Origin: Malus domestica
Lineage: Eukaryota; Streptophyta; Magnoliopsida; Rosales; Rosaceae
Direction of reading: 5' to 3'
NCBI RefSeq assembly: GCF_042453785.1
Contig: NC_091675.1
Location: forward strand, 54,660,501 to 54,724,500
DNA length: 64,000 nucleotides
Made by a program: the position numbers and the translations under genes. Below, one piece after another: positions 33,672-53,514 of this stretch. The notes under the pieces were generated by a model. It saw only the letters and a list, made by a program, of their open reading frames with translations, made no database searches and was not told the origin of the DNA. Positions within the stretch are counted from its first letter, which is position 1; each line of letters begins with the position of its first letter.

Positions 33672-34237
33672 TCTATAAACTAGTGTGTGCGTGTGTATAT
33701 ATATATATTTTTTACAAGAAATATAATAGGCAACAACTTGTGCAAGTTCTTGCCTATTATATTTACAAGAGTAATCAATTCATCCTATTCAAAACTAGAC
33801 AAACTTTTCCCCTTCGTATCATCTTATGAAGAGTAACTTCCACAAGTCGTTTCTTATAGGTACATTGTCGACAACTATTATAAAACAGAATTAAAAAGAG
33901 AAACAAACGTATTATAACTAGATAGAAGAGAAAAATGCGAGATGAGGGAGAAACTAGGAGAATAGAGATTGTACTATTTCCTTGGGAAAAATCCCTATTT
34001 GCGCTAATTACATGAGTACAGTAAAAGGTGTTAACCTTAATTACTCATCAAACAAGTGCATATATAATAAAAAAAATTATCATATATCCCTAATCAATAA
34101 CTTGATTAAGGTGATCCGTATTTACCACAAAAGGGGCATTTTTCATGTGTAGAAAACTTATTTATTATTATAGGAGCGACAACATACATGAAACTCATTA
34201 TCCACGTAACAATTAAAGAATGCCGCCATTTGAGGAT
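33672..34237. other. 3' flank of beta-glucosidase gene 1
   Basis: This is paralogous to about 47790-48685 (shared TAATAGGCAAC..TTGTGCAA, GCTAATTACA, AACCTTAATTACTCAT blocks). No gene. It presumably includes the 3' UTR of the minus-strand gene. Confidence 0.6.
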
Positions 34238-39020
<4,783 letters not shown>

Positions 39021-39080
39021 GATGTTTTGATGCTGATTTTTAATTTTTTTTTTTTAATTTGAATTCTAGGGTTAGCTATT

Positions 39081-39100
39081 GGCCCTTTATATATACACAT
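39081..39100 (-). promoter_or_regulatory. TATA box of beta-glucosidase gene 1
   Basis: On the minus strand TATATATAAAGGGCC lies about 70 bp upstream of the ATG. The same box is conserved upstream of gene 2. Confidence 0.65.
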
Positions 39101-39759
39101 AATTTTTCTAGCGGAAAAAATCATGATAGGATTGAAAGACTAAATTTGAACATATATTATCTGTCTTTTTTGGTCGAAAGAAAGATCTCATTATTATTAT
39201 TTTTTTTTGAGAAAGTACGATATTCCAATAATGAGAAGATCTTATTAAACTCGAATAGAAACAAATATTATCTGTCAACGCCAGTTTTATGATTATATTT
39301 ATCATCATCACCCTTCCGTTCCATGTTTAATCCGTATATATATTTGACTACAATAAGAAGCGGTCCGTGCATACGGAAAGATTTGTTTTCCTGTTGACGA
39401 TGTTCAACCTTCTGTTTTAGACTCAAATAGAATAACGGATATGATTTGACGAACTGCTAAGGAAACCTAACAAATTAACGATTAAAAACATTTTCACATT
39501 GGATAAAACAGGATAAATGTAAGTATTTGATTTTGCTGGCGACATGTCTGTTTTATTTTTTGTCTTGCTTTGATAAAGATGTCTAGCTTTTGAAATTTTA
39601 AGATTATTCATGGCTATTTTGACTTGCAATTAAACATCTTCCTACAGCCTTGCAATTATATTTAATATATCTTTTTAATTCCTGAATAATATATCAAAAA
39701 TCCTAAACTCTGGTATATAAATTTTTAGTATTCAATTTTAATAAAAAGTCTTTCAAATT

Positions 39760-40052
39760 GAGTAATGTTATTTGTACCATGTCTTTGTACTACATTTTCA
39801 TATCATCTTAACATTTGACGTGGACAGCCACATCATTTGAATTAATCAGATTTTTAAATTTAGTTATTATTTAATAAACTAATAATTAAGAAAAACTAGT
39901 TAATTAAATGATGATTGTGGTATACGAGGAGTCTTTCTCCTTCATTTCTTTGGGTTTTGCAAATTTTTCAAATGATGTGACTGTCCACGTCAAATGTCAC
40001 CTAAAATAGTATGAAAATGTGGTACAAATATATGGTATGAATATCATTACTC
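39760..40052. mobile_element. MITE with 9-bp TSD upstream of beta-glucosidase gene 1
   Basis: The ends GAGTAATGTTATTTGTACC and GAGTAATGATATTCATACC (reverse complement) extend into long inverted arms with TTTGACGTGGACAG(C/T)CACATCATTTGAA. TTTCAAATT is duplicated at 39751-39759 and 40053-40061. The gene 2 paralogue (near 52590) has the empty site. The 9-bp TSD fits Mutator-type MITEs. Confidence 0.9.
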
Positions 40053-40289
40053 TTTCAAATTACTCATGAAAAGTGATATATGCTCTTCCTTACAGGCTTA
40101 CACCAATGCGCAGAAGAATTTTCTATTGTACCATCGTTGAAATTTCTGTCCTATCATCACCGAAATTTCACTCTACTTTTCCTTCTATATTTGCTAGTGA
40201 TTTAGCGGTTTTTCAATGATTATTTAGATATGTGCACTCAAATTCAATCATGTTTACAATTATTTATAATTATTAGTAGAAGAAACTAT

Positions 40290-40452
40290 AGAGGTCGCAC
40301 TTGGTGTGATGGTAAGTGCCTTCGCCCATGAGCGGTAGGTCTCGGGTTCGAGACTTGGGAGCCCCCTCTCCATAAATGGGGGTAAGGCTAGCCGACATTC
40401 ACCTCTCCCAGACCCTGCGTAAAGCGGGAGCCTTATGCACTGGGTACGACCT
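40290..40452 (+). mobile_element. tRNA-derived SINE with 21-bp TSD
   Basis: It has an A-box-like TGGTGTGATGGTAAGTGCC and the B-box GGTTCGAGACT. The body contains CATAAATGGGGGTAAGGC, CTCTCCCAGACCCTGCG and GGGAGCC..TGCACTGGGTACGACC. The word TTATTAGTAGAAGAAACTATA is duplicated exactly at 40269-40289 and 40453-40473. It is about 163 bp and of Au-like type. Confidence 0.93.
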
Positions 40453-40489
40453 TTATTAGTAGAAGAAACTATACATGTATTTGTTTGGA

Positions 40490-40990
40490 GGCCTTTCTAT
40501 TTGTTGTTGGTGGTACACGTGTTTGGTGCTTTTTGTAAAAATACTTTTGGAAAAGAAAAAAAACAGTATAATAATGTTTGGTAAACTTTTATATAAAACA
40601 GCTGTGACTGTGTAAAATGACAAAAAATAGTATAATACTAGATGTGTTATTAATTTAATTTTCTTAACAAATAAAAATGAATTACTAAATATACTTTATT
40701 TTTAAAAGAAAAATATTTGAAAACTTTATCTTAAATATTAATTAGTATGACAAACTACTTCAATTGAAATATTTTAGACTGAATAGCTAGAATTCATTAA
40801 TACAATATTGTTAATGTACTTGAAGGTAGTCTAATTAGATACATTCATCAAACTTGCTGCTATTCTATTTCTTAATGCCTCTGTCTCATGTGATCCTTCA
40901 ACTTGATAATTTTAGTTTTCTTCATCATCATTATCATCACTACTATCGATCTTTTCATAAAAGTCCTTGGGATCATCAAAATGACAATCA
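40490..40990 (-). mobile_element. PIF/Harbinger remnant A (inverted relative to remnant B)
   Basis: In reverse complement this matches 43735-43998 plus 45247-45480 of remnant B. It includes the end of the transposase ORF (the AAGTCCTTGGGATCATCAAAATGAC block) and the A+T-rich 3' part. It lacks the hAT element found in B, so it preserves the empty GTCATACT site. The rest of the transposase is missing. Confidence 0.8.
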
Positions 40991-41425
40991 CTTTCAGCAT
41001 ACAACTACAAAATCCAACAGCAAATCACAAAACAATCAAACAATCAACAGCAATTCACACAACAATCAACAGCAGAACGAAAAAATACCCAGAAAAAAGG
41101 AGCGCGACGGCAGCGAAGAGAATCCACTGACAGCTCCGACTCGTCTCTTCGTCTACCTTAATCAAGAGTGGAAACGTAAGAGATAATGATGAGAAATAAA
41201 AAAGGGCAGAAAAAGAGGAGGAGATTTGGGTTCATGGATCTCATGATAACAAACAGAGCAACACCATCGTTGCCAATCAAACCCTAAGAATTGAAATTGT
41301 TTCATGGATCTCATGATAATAACCTTAATTCAAACCCCAAAACTGAAATTTAGAGAATTAATTCAAACCCCAAAACTGAAAATTAGGACATTAATTCAAA
41401 CATCAAAACCGAAATTCCCACAACG

Positions 41426-41470
<45 letters not shown>

Positions 41471-42017
41471 AGAGAAAGAGTTATGTTTACCTAATCAATG
41501 AGATCAAGCTCGGTCGTTGGTTGCCACACAAAACCCTGTTTCAGAAAACCCCAAAAAAATGGGTTCATCATCAGAGAGCAGCCAAACCCTAACCTAAAAA
41601 TTAAATTAATTAATTACAGCAAAAATTTAAAGCAAATCGAGTACCTGGTACCTGGAAGGCGACGGCGGTGTGGCGCTGAGACCGACGAAGAGAAAGGAAA
41701 AGGAGGAGGAGGAAGAGGTGCAGCGGCGTGTTTTGCGAGAGAGAAAGAGAGAGTGCAGAGTGTAGGAATCAGGAGAAAGGAGAGAGGAGAAAGGAGGGGG
41801 CGGTATTGGCAAATTGAAAAAATTCATTAGCTTGGTACTGTAGCTCTGTGTTTTGGATAATAAGCAGCTTCCACTTTTTGGTTTTTTCATGTGAAGTTTT
41901 GAAATAAAGCTATTTTGAGATGTTTACCAAATATCAAAATCCTTACCAGCTTTTCTTCATTCTGTTTTTTTTTTTTAATCACCTCAATCCCAAAATGCAC
42001 CACAGAATGATTGCTTG
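40991..42017. other. Unassigned stretch with CAA-rich and GA-rich tracts
   Basis: CAA-rich sequence (41010-41090), two copies of TTCATGGATCTCATGATAA (about 41233 and 41301), three copies of AATTCAAACCCCAAAACTGAAA-like units (41325-41420), and a GA microsatellite at about 41430-41458. No supported gene. It may be non-coding element sequence between the two Harbinger remnants. Confidence 0.5.
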
Positions 42018-43483
42018 AACCCTGGTTTGGTACTGCTTAGATTTTTTTAAAAGTTAGGATAAAAAAAAGTTGAGCTCAATATTGTGTTTGGTAACTCAAG
42101 TTGCTTCCAAAAAACAACTTTTTTATCACAGCAGCACGGGTGAAAAAATTAGGGAGTGAAAAAATTAATTGGGGAAAAAAATTAGGGTTTGTGGAGGAAA
42201 AAAAAATTGAGAGAGAAGTAAGAAAAATTGATTACTTCTATGCCCGCAACGAAGCTTGTCGTTCGAGCCGCTCGAACCGAGTCTATAATCTTCTGTGAAC
42301 TATTCAGTTGGTTAGAGTGTCCGATATAAGAATGTTTGGTATATGTTGGAAGTATATGCAAGAAATGATGAATGTATTGATTGCACAGTTTAAAATTAAT
42401 GATACTGTAAAGTGATTATATATCAATTTTGGTGAATTAGTTGATTTTATTAGCAATCTCAGTAAAAGAAATTAATTTGATTCTCGAATGAATACCATGT
42501 AGGAGCAGTTTAGGATAGATTTAAAGGGGTCTTTCTGGGGTTCCGAGCTCCTAATTTTGGGGCACCACATATATAGTTGTTCTTTTTAAATTTTGTCAAG
42601 ATTTGTTCATTATTTTGATTGTTTGGGAATTGGTTTTAGATTCCGAAGCCCCTTACTGGGAAAGTTTTGAAATCGTAAGATTTTGAATCACATTCTGCTT
42701 TACTGGTGAGTTCTTGCTTCGTGTTTTTCTTCAATGGTGTTTTGGATGGTTATTGTTTGTTTGATTTTCTTATCATCTGTCATATTATATGTCATGTATT
42801 GGATATTGGCAATTAGTAAGAGTCGATTTTTAGATTAATTAACATGAATGATGGGTTCTTAAATAACAACTACAACTGCAAATGACATGACAATTGCTAT
42901 TTTAGTGGAAATAAGGGGATGTTAAAACGTAATGGTTGTTTCTGTAATGTCGAATTGTTTAGAATAAGTTGCATAGCTACCTACAATTTGTTCATTGATT
43001 TAGTCAATGACCCTAACGAAATAAGGTAGGTTCCTTAGATTTATAAGGCCTATCGTCTGTCATAGGGCATAAGTTTCTAAGAGCTGCACAGCAGATTGGG
43101 CAGAGGGGAAGGTAAGGGTGCAGGTCTGCGTGGTTACGATGACTCGTGCCAACTTGATTCTGGTGGTGATGTCGATTTGCATGACCACAAGGCTTCAAAG
43201 TTGCTGCATTATAATTCTGCTTCTGGAATTTTATGCTTCTACTTTTATTGGGCTTAAGTGCGGGTTGATATATTTGAATTTTTAAGTTGGCTTCTGTAGA
43301 GATTAGAAGGTTGCTTAACTATCCAAAAAGGAAAACAAAGCATATAAGTGGCTGTGGATAGCTTAAATCCTTGTATCCTATGATCTGGGGTTTAACTAAA
43401 CTAATGAGTCCCTGTAGAGTATTGTGCATTTGTGCTGATGTTTAGCTTGTGTGTCATTACCTCAATGGGCATCATTTTAGCTT

Positions 43484-43861
43484 GTGTGTCATTTCCTCAG
43501 AGATAGATCCACAACGTTTATCCCTCAAATGAGGGGTTATTTGGGACCATATAAAGGTGAAAGATATAATCTCTTGGATTTTCGTAGGGGTCCCGAACCA
43601 ACGGGTCATAAAGAGGTATTCAACCACATGTATTCTTCTCTTAGGAGCATCGTTGAACGAAATTTTGGGGTATGGAAGAAAAGATGGGCAATTTTAAGGG
43701 ATATGCCTAATTACATGTTCAATAAACAAGCGAAGATTGTCCTTGCTACAATGACTCTTCATAACTACATACGGAGGTATTTTGAACATGATCGTCATTT
43801 TGATGACCCCAAGGACTATTGTGAAAAGAGCGATATCAAGTTGAATAATCACATAAGATAG
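43484..43861 (+). pseudogene. PIF/Harbinger transposase, C-terminal fragment
   Basis: The frame reads GYLGPYKGERYNLLDF, RRGPEPTGHKEVFNHMYSSL, RSIVERNFGVWKKRWAIL, MPNYMFNKQAKIVLATMTLHNYIRR, with residues of the DDE_Tnp_4 (HARBI1-like) domain including the final catalytic Glu in VERNFG. A CTCAG just before codon 6 may be a splice acceptor. Upstream catalytic Asp residues are not in the window in this frame, so the protein is incomplete. Confidence 0.9.
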
Positions 43862-43998
43862 AAGCATTAAGAAATAGAATAGCGGCAAGTTTGATGAATG
43901 CATCTAATTGGACTACTTTCAAGTACATTAACAATATTGTACTATTGAATCCTAGTTATTCAGTCTAAAATATTTCAATTGAAGTAGTTTGTCATACT

Positions 43999-45246
43999 CA
44001 AGGTATTAAATATCGGTAATATCGGAAATATCGGTAGTCCAGAAACACGGAAATATTGATAGAAATATCGGGATATTATCGATATCGATAAAAATAATAT
44101 GGAAACCACGGAAATTGTAAGAAAAACTTGGAAATTTTTATTGAAACTTTGTAGCATGTTTATTTAGTCAATTATCTATTAGTTTATCACAAAAAATTGG
44201 AAGGAAATGCATTGCATGATGGATTTAACTGATTTAAGTTGATTATATAGCGAGCTGGCAAACATTGTGAGTTTAGAAAATATGTAGTAATTAATGAAAG
44301 AAGTTTAAACACACCACAATCATTTATATATAATGAATTAGTACAATATTGGGAGGTTTTATTTAGGATATTAAAAAAAAAGGAAGTGAATAAAATGATG
44401 AAGAATAATGTGCCGGATTTTACACTTTAAATTTCTTACGCATAAGCATACGTCTAGGCGTTGAAGTTCCAAATTATAGTATATCAATTAACGATTGAAA
44501 ATCAATACGTTGAATAAGACTAAACTTTAATTTGGATGCCGATTATGTTTTTTCAAGTTTATATAAAGTAAAAGAATTGAATTTTGGAAGTCAGGAGTGT
44601 GTCAATTGTTTTATAATTCGTCCGAATACATATATCAGGTTGCTACTCAACGTAATTTGAAAGTATATCTAGTGCAAGGACTTGTCTTTTTTTGTTGATA
44701 AGCAAAGGGTTTGTAGCTTTTTTTGCTAAGCAGTAGAACATTTATATTTGTTTAATCTTTAACATTTGATGGTTGTCCACAAATATAGGATAGAAGGCCC
44801 CAAATTATCTGGCTCTTAGCTAGTTGGAGTCACAAGTTCACATGTACCAGCCTTGCTGCAAAACGTTTTGGTTTCTGTTATTGCTAGAGTCCCACATTGC
44901 CCACGCGAGGGCAGTGAGCAAGCAAGATGACCTATAAAAGCCACATTCCCAAGCTGAGAAAAGCATGTCTTGCTCGGCCTTTGGGCTATGATCAAGTGTA
45001 GTATGTGTTGAGACTTCTCAATATTTTTAAGTATTTTTGGGTTTTATCTCGCGATATTATCGATAATATCGGGATATATTGCCCAAATAATGCATTAAAA
45101 TGCTGATAATATCGTTTTTTCGATATTATCGCGATAATATCGACAAAAATGTCGATATATTGACGATAATGAAGTGGATGAGTAAGAAAATATCGTCCTC
45201 CAAAAAAAACGATATTATCGGCGAAATATCGATATTTAAAACCTTG
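43999..45246. mobile_element. hAT-type non-autonomous element, perfect 8-bp TSD
   Basis: The ends CAAGGTATTAAATATCGG and, in reverse complement, CAAGGTTTTAAATATCGAT form inverted repeats. GTCATACT is duplicated at 43991-43998 and 45247-45254. Both subterminal regions are dense in CGATATTATCG-like words. No hAT transposase domain was found in its 1248 bp. Confidence 0.92.
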
Positions 45247-45633
45247 GTCATACTAATTAATATTTAAGATAAAGTTGATAAATATTTTTCTTTTAAAAAT
45301 AAAGTATATTTATTAATTCACCTTTATTTGTTAAGAAAATTAAATTAATGGCACATCCAGTATTATACCCTTTTTGGTCATTTCATACAGTCACAGTTGT
45401 TTTACATAAAAGTTTACCAAACACTATAATATTTCTTTTTTTTTTCCAAAAGAACTTTCACAAAAAAGTTTATCAAACACTCACCTGCTTATTCTCACAG
45501 CACAGCAGAAACAGTTTTTTTTTTCAAAGCACAACAATACCAAACTAGCCCCAGTCTTACGAATGCAAAATTTGATTTGACACCAATTCTATTTCTCGTA
45601 AATTAGAAGAAAATAAATTAGTGATATTTTTAA

Positions 45634-46749
45634 GGGTTAATCTCAGTTTACTACTCTGAAGTTTCTTGGTTTTCAACATTTGGTACATGAATTTTTTTTC
45701 ATCCCACAGTGGTACCTGAAGTCATAATTTTGGAACAGTTTCACATACATCAATTAAAGTTGCTGTTAAATCAGCCGTTAACTGATGACGTAACATCCAT
45801 GTGGATAATGACGAGGCACCACATGTCAATATGGGTCCACATAAATATTAAAAAATTTAAAATTAAAAAAAAAACGTCAAAAATAAAAAATAAAAAAATT
45901 TGGTTGTCTTCTACGTCCCCCGTCTCCCTTGCTCGCCCCCTCCTTCTCCCTCCCTTCTCTCCTTTGCCCGAACCCACCAAACCCTCATACCACATCCGGT
46001 CGATGACGCACTCTGTCTTGGGCTGTTGCTCCGAGCTGCGACAATCGAAGAGATCATTGACGAAACACTGACGTTATCCAGTTGCAATCAGAAAAGCTTC
46101 GGGATCCAGAAGATCGACGACAAAAGGGTTGTAATTTTGGTTAGCGCCCCGTGGCTTTCCACCGCTATCAAATCAGGTAGATGGGGGTCGGAGGTTCGAG
46201 CTCATGAAGGCATTTTAAGAGAATAGGAGGGTTGGGTGGGTGGATGAGTGGAGTCGAAGATGGAGGGGGAATGGTGGATGTATGACGAGTCCAGAGGAGA
46301 GGGATGGAGGGGGATTGGGAGGAAATCGGGGGGGGGGGGTAGAAGATGACCAATTTTTTTTTTAATTAAATTTTTTTAAATATTTATGTGGACCCATATT
46401 GAGTGGAGTCGAAGATGGAGGGGGAATGGTGGATGTATGACGAGTCCAGAGGAGAGGGATGGAGGGGGATTGGGAGGAAATCGGGGGGGGGGGGGGGTAG
46501 AAGATGACCAAATTTTTTTTTAATTACATTTTTTTAAATATTTATGTGGACCCATATTGACACATGGTGCCATGTCATTGTCCATGTGAATGCCACGTCA
46601 TCAGTTACAGCTGATTTAACAACAATTTTAACTAAAATATGAAAGTATCCCAAAATTATGACTTCATGTACCACTCTGGGATGAAAAAAACTTCATGTAC
46701 CAAATATTGAAAACCAAAAAACTTCAGAGTAGTAAACTGAGATTAACCC
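45634..46749. mobile_element. Mutator-like foldback element with internal tandem duplication
   Basis: The ends GGGTTAATCTCAGTTTACTAC (left, and reverse complement of right) begin inverted arms of about 200 bp that share GTTTTCAA(C/T)ATTTGGTACATGAA and GATGACGT-type blocks. The flanks TATTTTTAA and AATTTTTAA form a 9-bp TSD with one mismatch. Inside, a 155-bp unit (GAGTGGAGTCGAAGATGGAGG...GTGGACCCATATT) occurs twice, starting at about 46246 and 46401. There is no transposase. Confidence 0.82.
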
Positions 46750-47514
46750 AATTTTTAATCTCTCATTGCCTTGTACTTTAGATGAGTGCCAATTTGATCC
46801 TTTAATTAAGAAGATGAAGTCTAGGGTTTTGATTAGGATAGGTTATAGGTTTGATCGTTTAATTAATTAGAAGATGAAGTCTAGGGTTTTGATGAGTGCC
46901 ATACTAGAAGCCATTCGAACTTCCAGCAAAAGGACTCGGGGTGACCTAATCGAGTCCATCTTGTTCCCCCGTACCATCCCAAGGTGATCAAGATCAATCC
47001 GAAGCCCAAACGTTTTGAGCTCTGTCTCGATCAGATGCATAAGAAAATCCATTGAGCCGAGTTTCAGACAAAGAAGATAGAAAGGACTGGACACTAACAC
47101 TGAAGGCGCCATTGGTGGTGTGCTGCCAAATAGGTTTATCAGGTCTGCAACTTTCAAATATCTTGATCAAATCTTATCATTGACCAATTATGTCACAAGA
47201 AATACTGAATGAGTTTGCTATTTTGTTAATTGAAAGAGAATTGATTGAAATTTTTGATTATATAAACTTAATTAGTACATTTGCGCCTAAAAATGCGACA
47301 CATGTAATATGCAACTAATGTTTTCATAGGTTTCTTCCATTGTTATTAATTTTTTATGACATTTGATATAAAAATAGATTTTTTATGTATTTACATTATT
47401 TTTTTTATACATATCAATATACAAATAGTCGAGTTTCAGAAAAATCTAGAACCCATGTTGAAGACTCGACTAGATAGTAGATACCCTAATTTCTCATGGC
47501 CGCCCTTTCCAAAC
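46750..47514. other. Unassigned spacer
   Basis: AATTAAGAAGATGAAGTCTAGGG-like words occur twice (about 46803 and 46863). An open minus-strand stretch (47157-46867) has no recognised domain. No gene is supported. Confidence 0.4.
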
Positions 47515-47631
47515 TGTATAGAAACTTAACCTCAAAATCAGCACCTGCACCACCAAATTCAAGAAAAATAACGTTGAGACATTTATATATTCAAGAAAAG
47601 TTAAACTTAAAAATAAATAATCAAATATTAC
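47515..47631. repeat. Left part of the duplicated block, copy 2
   Basis: Paralogous to 32870-33007 (GAAACTT..ACCTC, GCACCACCAAATTCAAGAAA, TCAAATATTACC). It marks the second unit of the roughly 5-7 kb duplication that contains the two beta-glucosidase genes. Confidence 0.8.
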
Positions 47632-47735
47632 CTTGGTGGTGGGGGTCCAACGGAGAAAAGATAGTTGTGGGGTTCAACTAGGAAGAGGAGGTCGTGTCTG
47701 GTGGTGATGCTGGTGATCGTGGAATTGGATGGCAT
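47632..47735 (-). CDS. Hypothetical first exon, paralogous to 33008-33096
   Basis: ATG at 47735 opens MPSNSTITSITTRHDLLFL and continues to FSVGPPPPR at a GT donor (47631). Compared with the paralogue it has five extra codons, an in-frame change, and the same exon end phase. The continuation and function are unknown. Confidence 0.3.
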
Positions 47736-47761
47736 CTTGCATAGAGGATTGTCTGAGCTTG

Positions 47762-48685
47762 TTTTCCTCCCCTTTATAACTATAGCTAGTGTGTATTTAC
47801 ATAAAGTATAATAGGCAACGACTTGTGCAAATTCAATAATTTACAACAGCAAACCAATTTATTCTATTCAAATTCAACAATTAGATAACAACTACCATTT
47901 AGTACTACGGTCTAGTAATATTTCTTTTCACTTATAAGTGAGAAATCTTAGATTTAATTCTTACTAAAAACGAATTTGAACGTGTTATTATGTCTAGCCT
48001 ATTATGAGGCTTAACTCATTATTACAATCTAGTGTTGATATCGTATTATAACATAGACACGAGAAAGAAAATAAAAGGTGAGAGTATCTCGCATGGAGAT
48101 GTAAAAAAATAAAAAAATTAAAAAAAATAAAATAAACCAAGGGCTAAATATTAATTTGATGGTTGACATGACAATGTTAAATTTTATCTTCTTCCAACCC
48201 ATATGTTTTTTGTTATAAAGGATATATGACCCATTTTTAAAAAGAAATAAATTAAAATAAATTTTCAAGATTTATAATTGGTGCACTAATGAGATCCATA
48301 CAATAAAATAATTAAAAAATTAATTAATATCACCTTTATGTCAAATTTGACATCAAAAGATTCATATGTCAATTCACGTAGAATTGAGAAATCGGTTGGT
48401 GCTTTTAATACTTTCAAATTTGATTACGTGACATTCCACTTAAGATTTGAAATCTCCTCCGGAGATGGTCTGAGATTAAGAGAGAAACTAGAATGGATCT
48501 TATATTATTTCCTTGGGGAAATCCTTATTTGTGCTAATTACAAGAGTTCAATAGAAGGTATGAACCTTAATTACTCATGAAACAAATGCATCCTAATCAA
48601 AGGGAGCATTTTTTTCCCTTTGCAGAAAACTTATTTATTATTATAAAAACGGCAACATACGTGAAACTCATTATCCACGTAGCGA
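47762..48685. other. 3' flank of beta-glucosidase gene 2
   Basis: Partly paralogous to 33660-34237. No gene or mobile element was recognised; the middle is A+T-rich. Confidence 0.5.
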
Positions 48686-52074
<3,389 letters not shown>

Positions 52075-52118
52075 GTTTTGATGGTGATTTGTTTATTTGA
52101 ATTCTAGAGTTAGCTGTT

Positions 52119-52135
52119 GCCCTTTATATATACTC
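52119..52135 (-). promoter_or_regulatory. TATA box of beta-glucosidase gene 2
   Basis: On the minus strand TATATATAAAGGGC lies about 50-60 bp upstream of the ATG, conserved with gene 1. The promoter homology with gene 1 extends to about 52655. Confidence 0.65.
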
Positions 52136-52655
52136 ATACTTAATAGCGGACAAGAATCGTGATAGGATATCGAAAGGCTTAATTTAGACATATGTATGTA
52201 TGTATGTATGTAATGATGCCAGTTTTAGAATTTGTTTTAATTTGACTCCAATAAGCGCGGTCATTCCGTTGCATACGGAAAGATTTGTTTTACTTTTGAC
52301 CATGTTCAACCTAGAAACATCACGTATGGTATAGCGAACTGTTAGGGAAACCTAACAAATTAACGATTCAAAACATTTTAATATTGGATAGAACAGGATA
52401 CATGGAAGTGTTTGATTTTGCTGGTGACATGTCTGTTTCTTTTTTTGTCTTGTTTTGATGCAGATGCCTAACTTTTGAAAATTTAAGATTAAATATTTAA
52501 TATGCCTTTTAATTCCTAAATAATATATCAAAAATCCTAAAACCCTATAGATCAATATTGTAGTATTCAATTTCAATAAAAAAAAAAGTCTTCCAAATTA
52601 TACATGAAACGTGATATATGCTCTTCCTTCTATATTTGCTAGTGATCTAGCGAGT
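52136..52655. repeat. Duplicated beta-glucosidase upstream region, copy 2
   Basis: Paralogous to 39100-40215 minus the MITE: CCTAACAAATTAACGATT, TTTGATTTTGCTGG(C/T)GACATGTCTG and CTATATTTGCTAGTGAT blocks are shared. Homology stops near 52655, where CACTA-type sequence begins. Confidence 0.8.
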
Positions 52656-53514
52656 TTTTAATTTTTTTTTCCGCAAACAGTACGATATTCATTGATAAGG
52701 TAATATAATACATACAATTGAGGATAGGGTGCATACAATGAGCCTCGATAAAAACCTTGTCGGGGATTTCAACCCAGTCTACAATACTACGTTTAACTAT
52801 TTGCGCGACGAACAAAAGTTGGTCACGTAAAGTGTCATTCCATTGCACAAATGTCTGCTCGAAGAAAGACTTTGAGCGACAAACAATAGCATTGGTGCAA
52901 AAACAAGGCGCGACGGTTTAGCCTTCGTCGCACAAAATACCAGGATATAAATGTGGGACGACTAATATTCGTCTCTCGAAACTTTGCGCGACGACAATTT
53001 ATAGTTGTGCAAGGAAACCTTGTTAGTCACTAGAATTTTGCAAGACGAAGGTATTCGTGGCACAAAAATAATTTTTATTTTTTTTAAATTTAATTTTTTG
53101 TTCTGTTTTTTTTTTTTTAATTTTGTAGTAAAATTAAATTGCAATTAAAAAAATGTATGTACAAGGAAGAGAAAAATAATTTATTTAAATAAATATAAAT
53201 GTATGTACAAGGAAAATATTTAAAAAGTAAGGGAGTAAAAAACTAAGAAAATAATGTGGCGTAATCTACGGGGTCGTCATTAGGAGACGTTTGGAAGGTC
53301 TCAAAATTGGGGACGGGCTTGAAGGTCAAAGGGGCAGAGTTGTGGGCATGCTTGGCTTGAGGGGCTTGGATGTCGACGATGGACGAAGATCCGGGAGACG
53401 AATGCCGGACTAACTGAGGGCCTGTACAATCTGTGATATTTCACTCTTATACGAGGCGAGCTCAGTCCTAAGGTTGGCCACCTTTGTTGTCAAAGTTGTC
53501 TCCTGACTCTTTGA

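Larger units (their letters stand above)
42018..45564 (+). mobile_element. PIF/Harbinger remnant B
   Basis: Candidate ends are CTGGTTTGGTACTGCTTAG near 42018 and, at the right in reverse complement, GGGGCTAGTTTGGTATTGTTG near 45564, in the style of PIF/Tourist termini. It carries the C-terminal half of a DDE_Tnp_4 transposase (43484-43861) and a hAT-type insertion at 43999-45246. The myb-like second ORF is not found. The exact ends and the TSD are not established. Confidence 0.65.

Noticed and set aside
41498..41890. Overlapping open frames near the GA microsatellite
   Set aside because: Composition-driven (Arg/Glu or Ser/Pro runs from GA/TC tracts), with no homologous motif.
46867..47157. 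Minus-strand 96-codon open frame
   Set aside because: No recognised domain, no splice or paralogue support; it lies between mobile elements.
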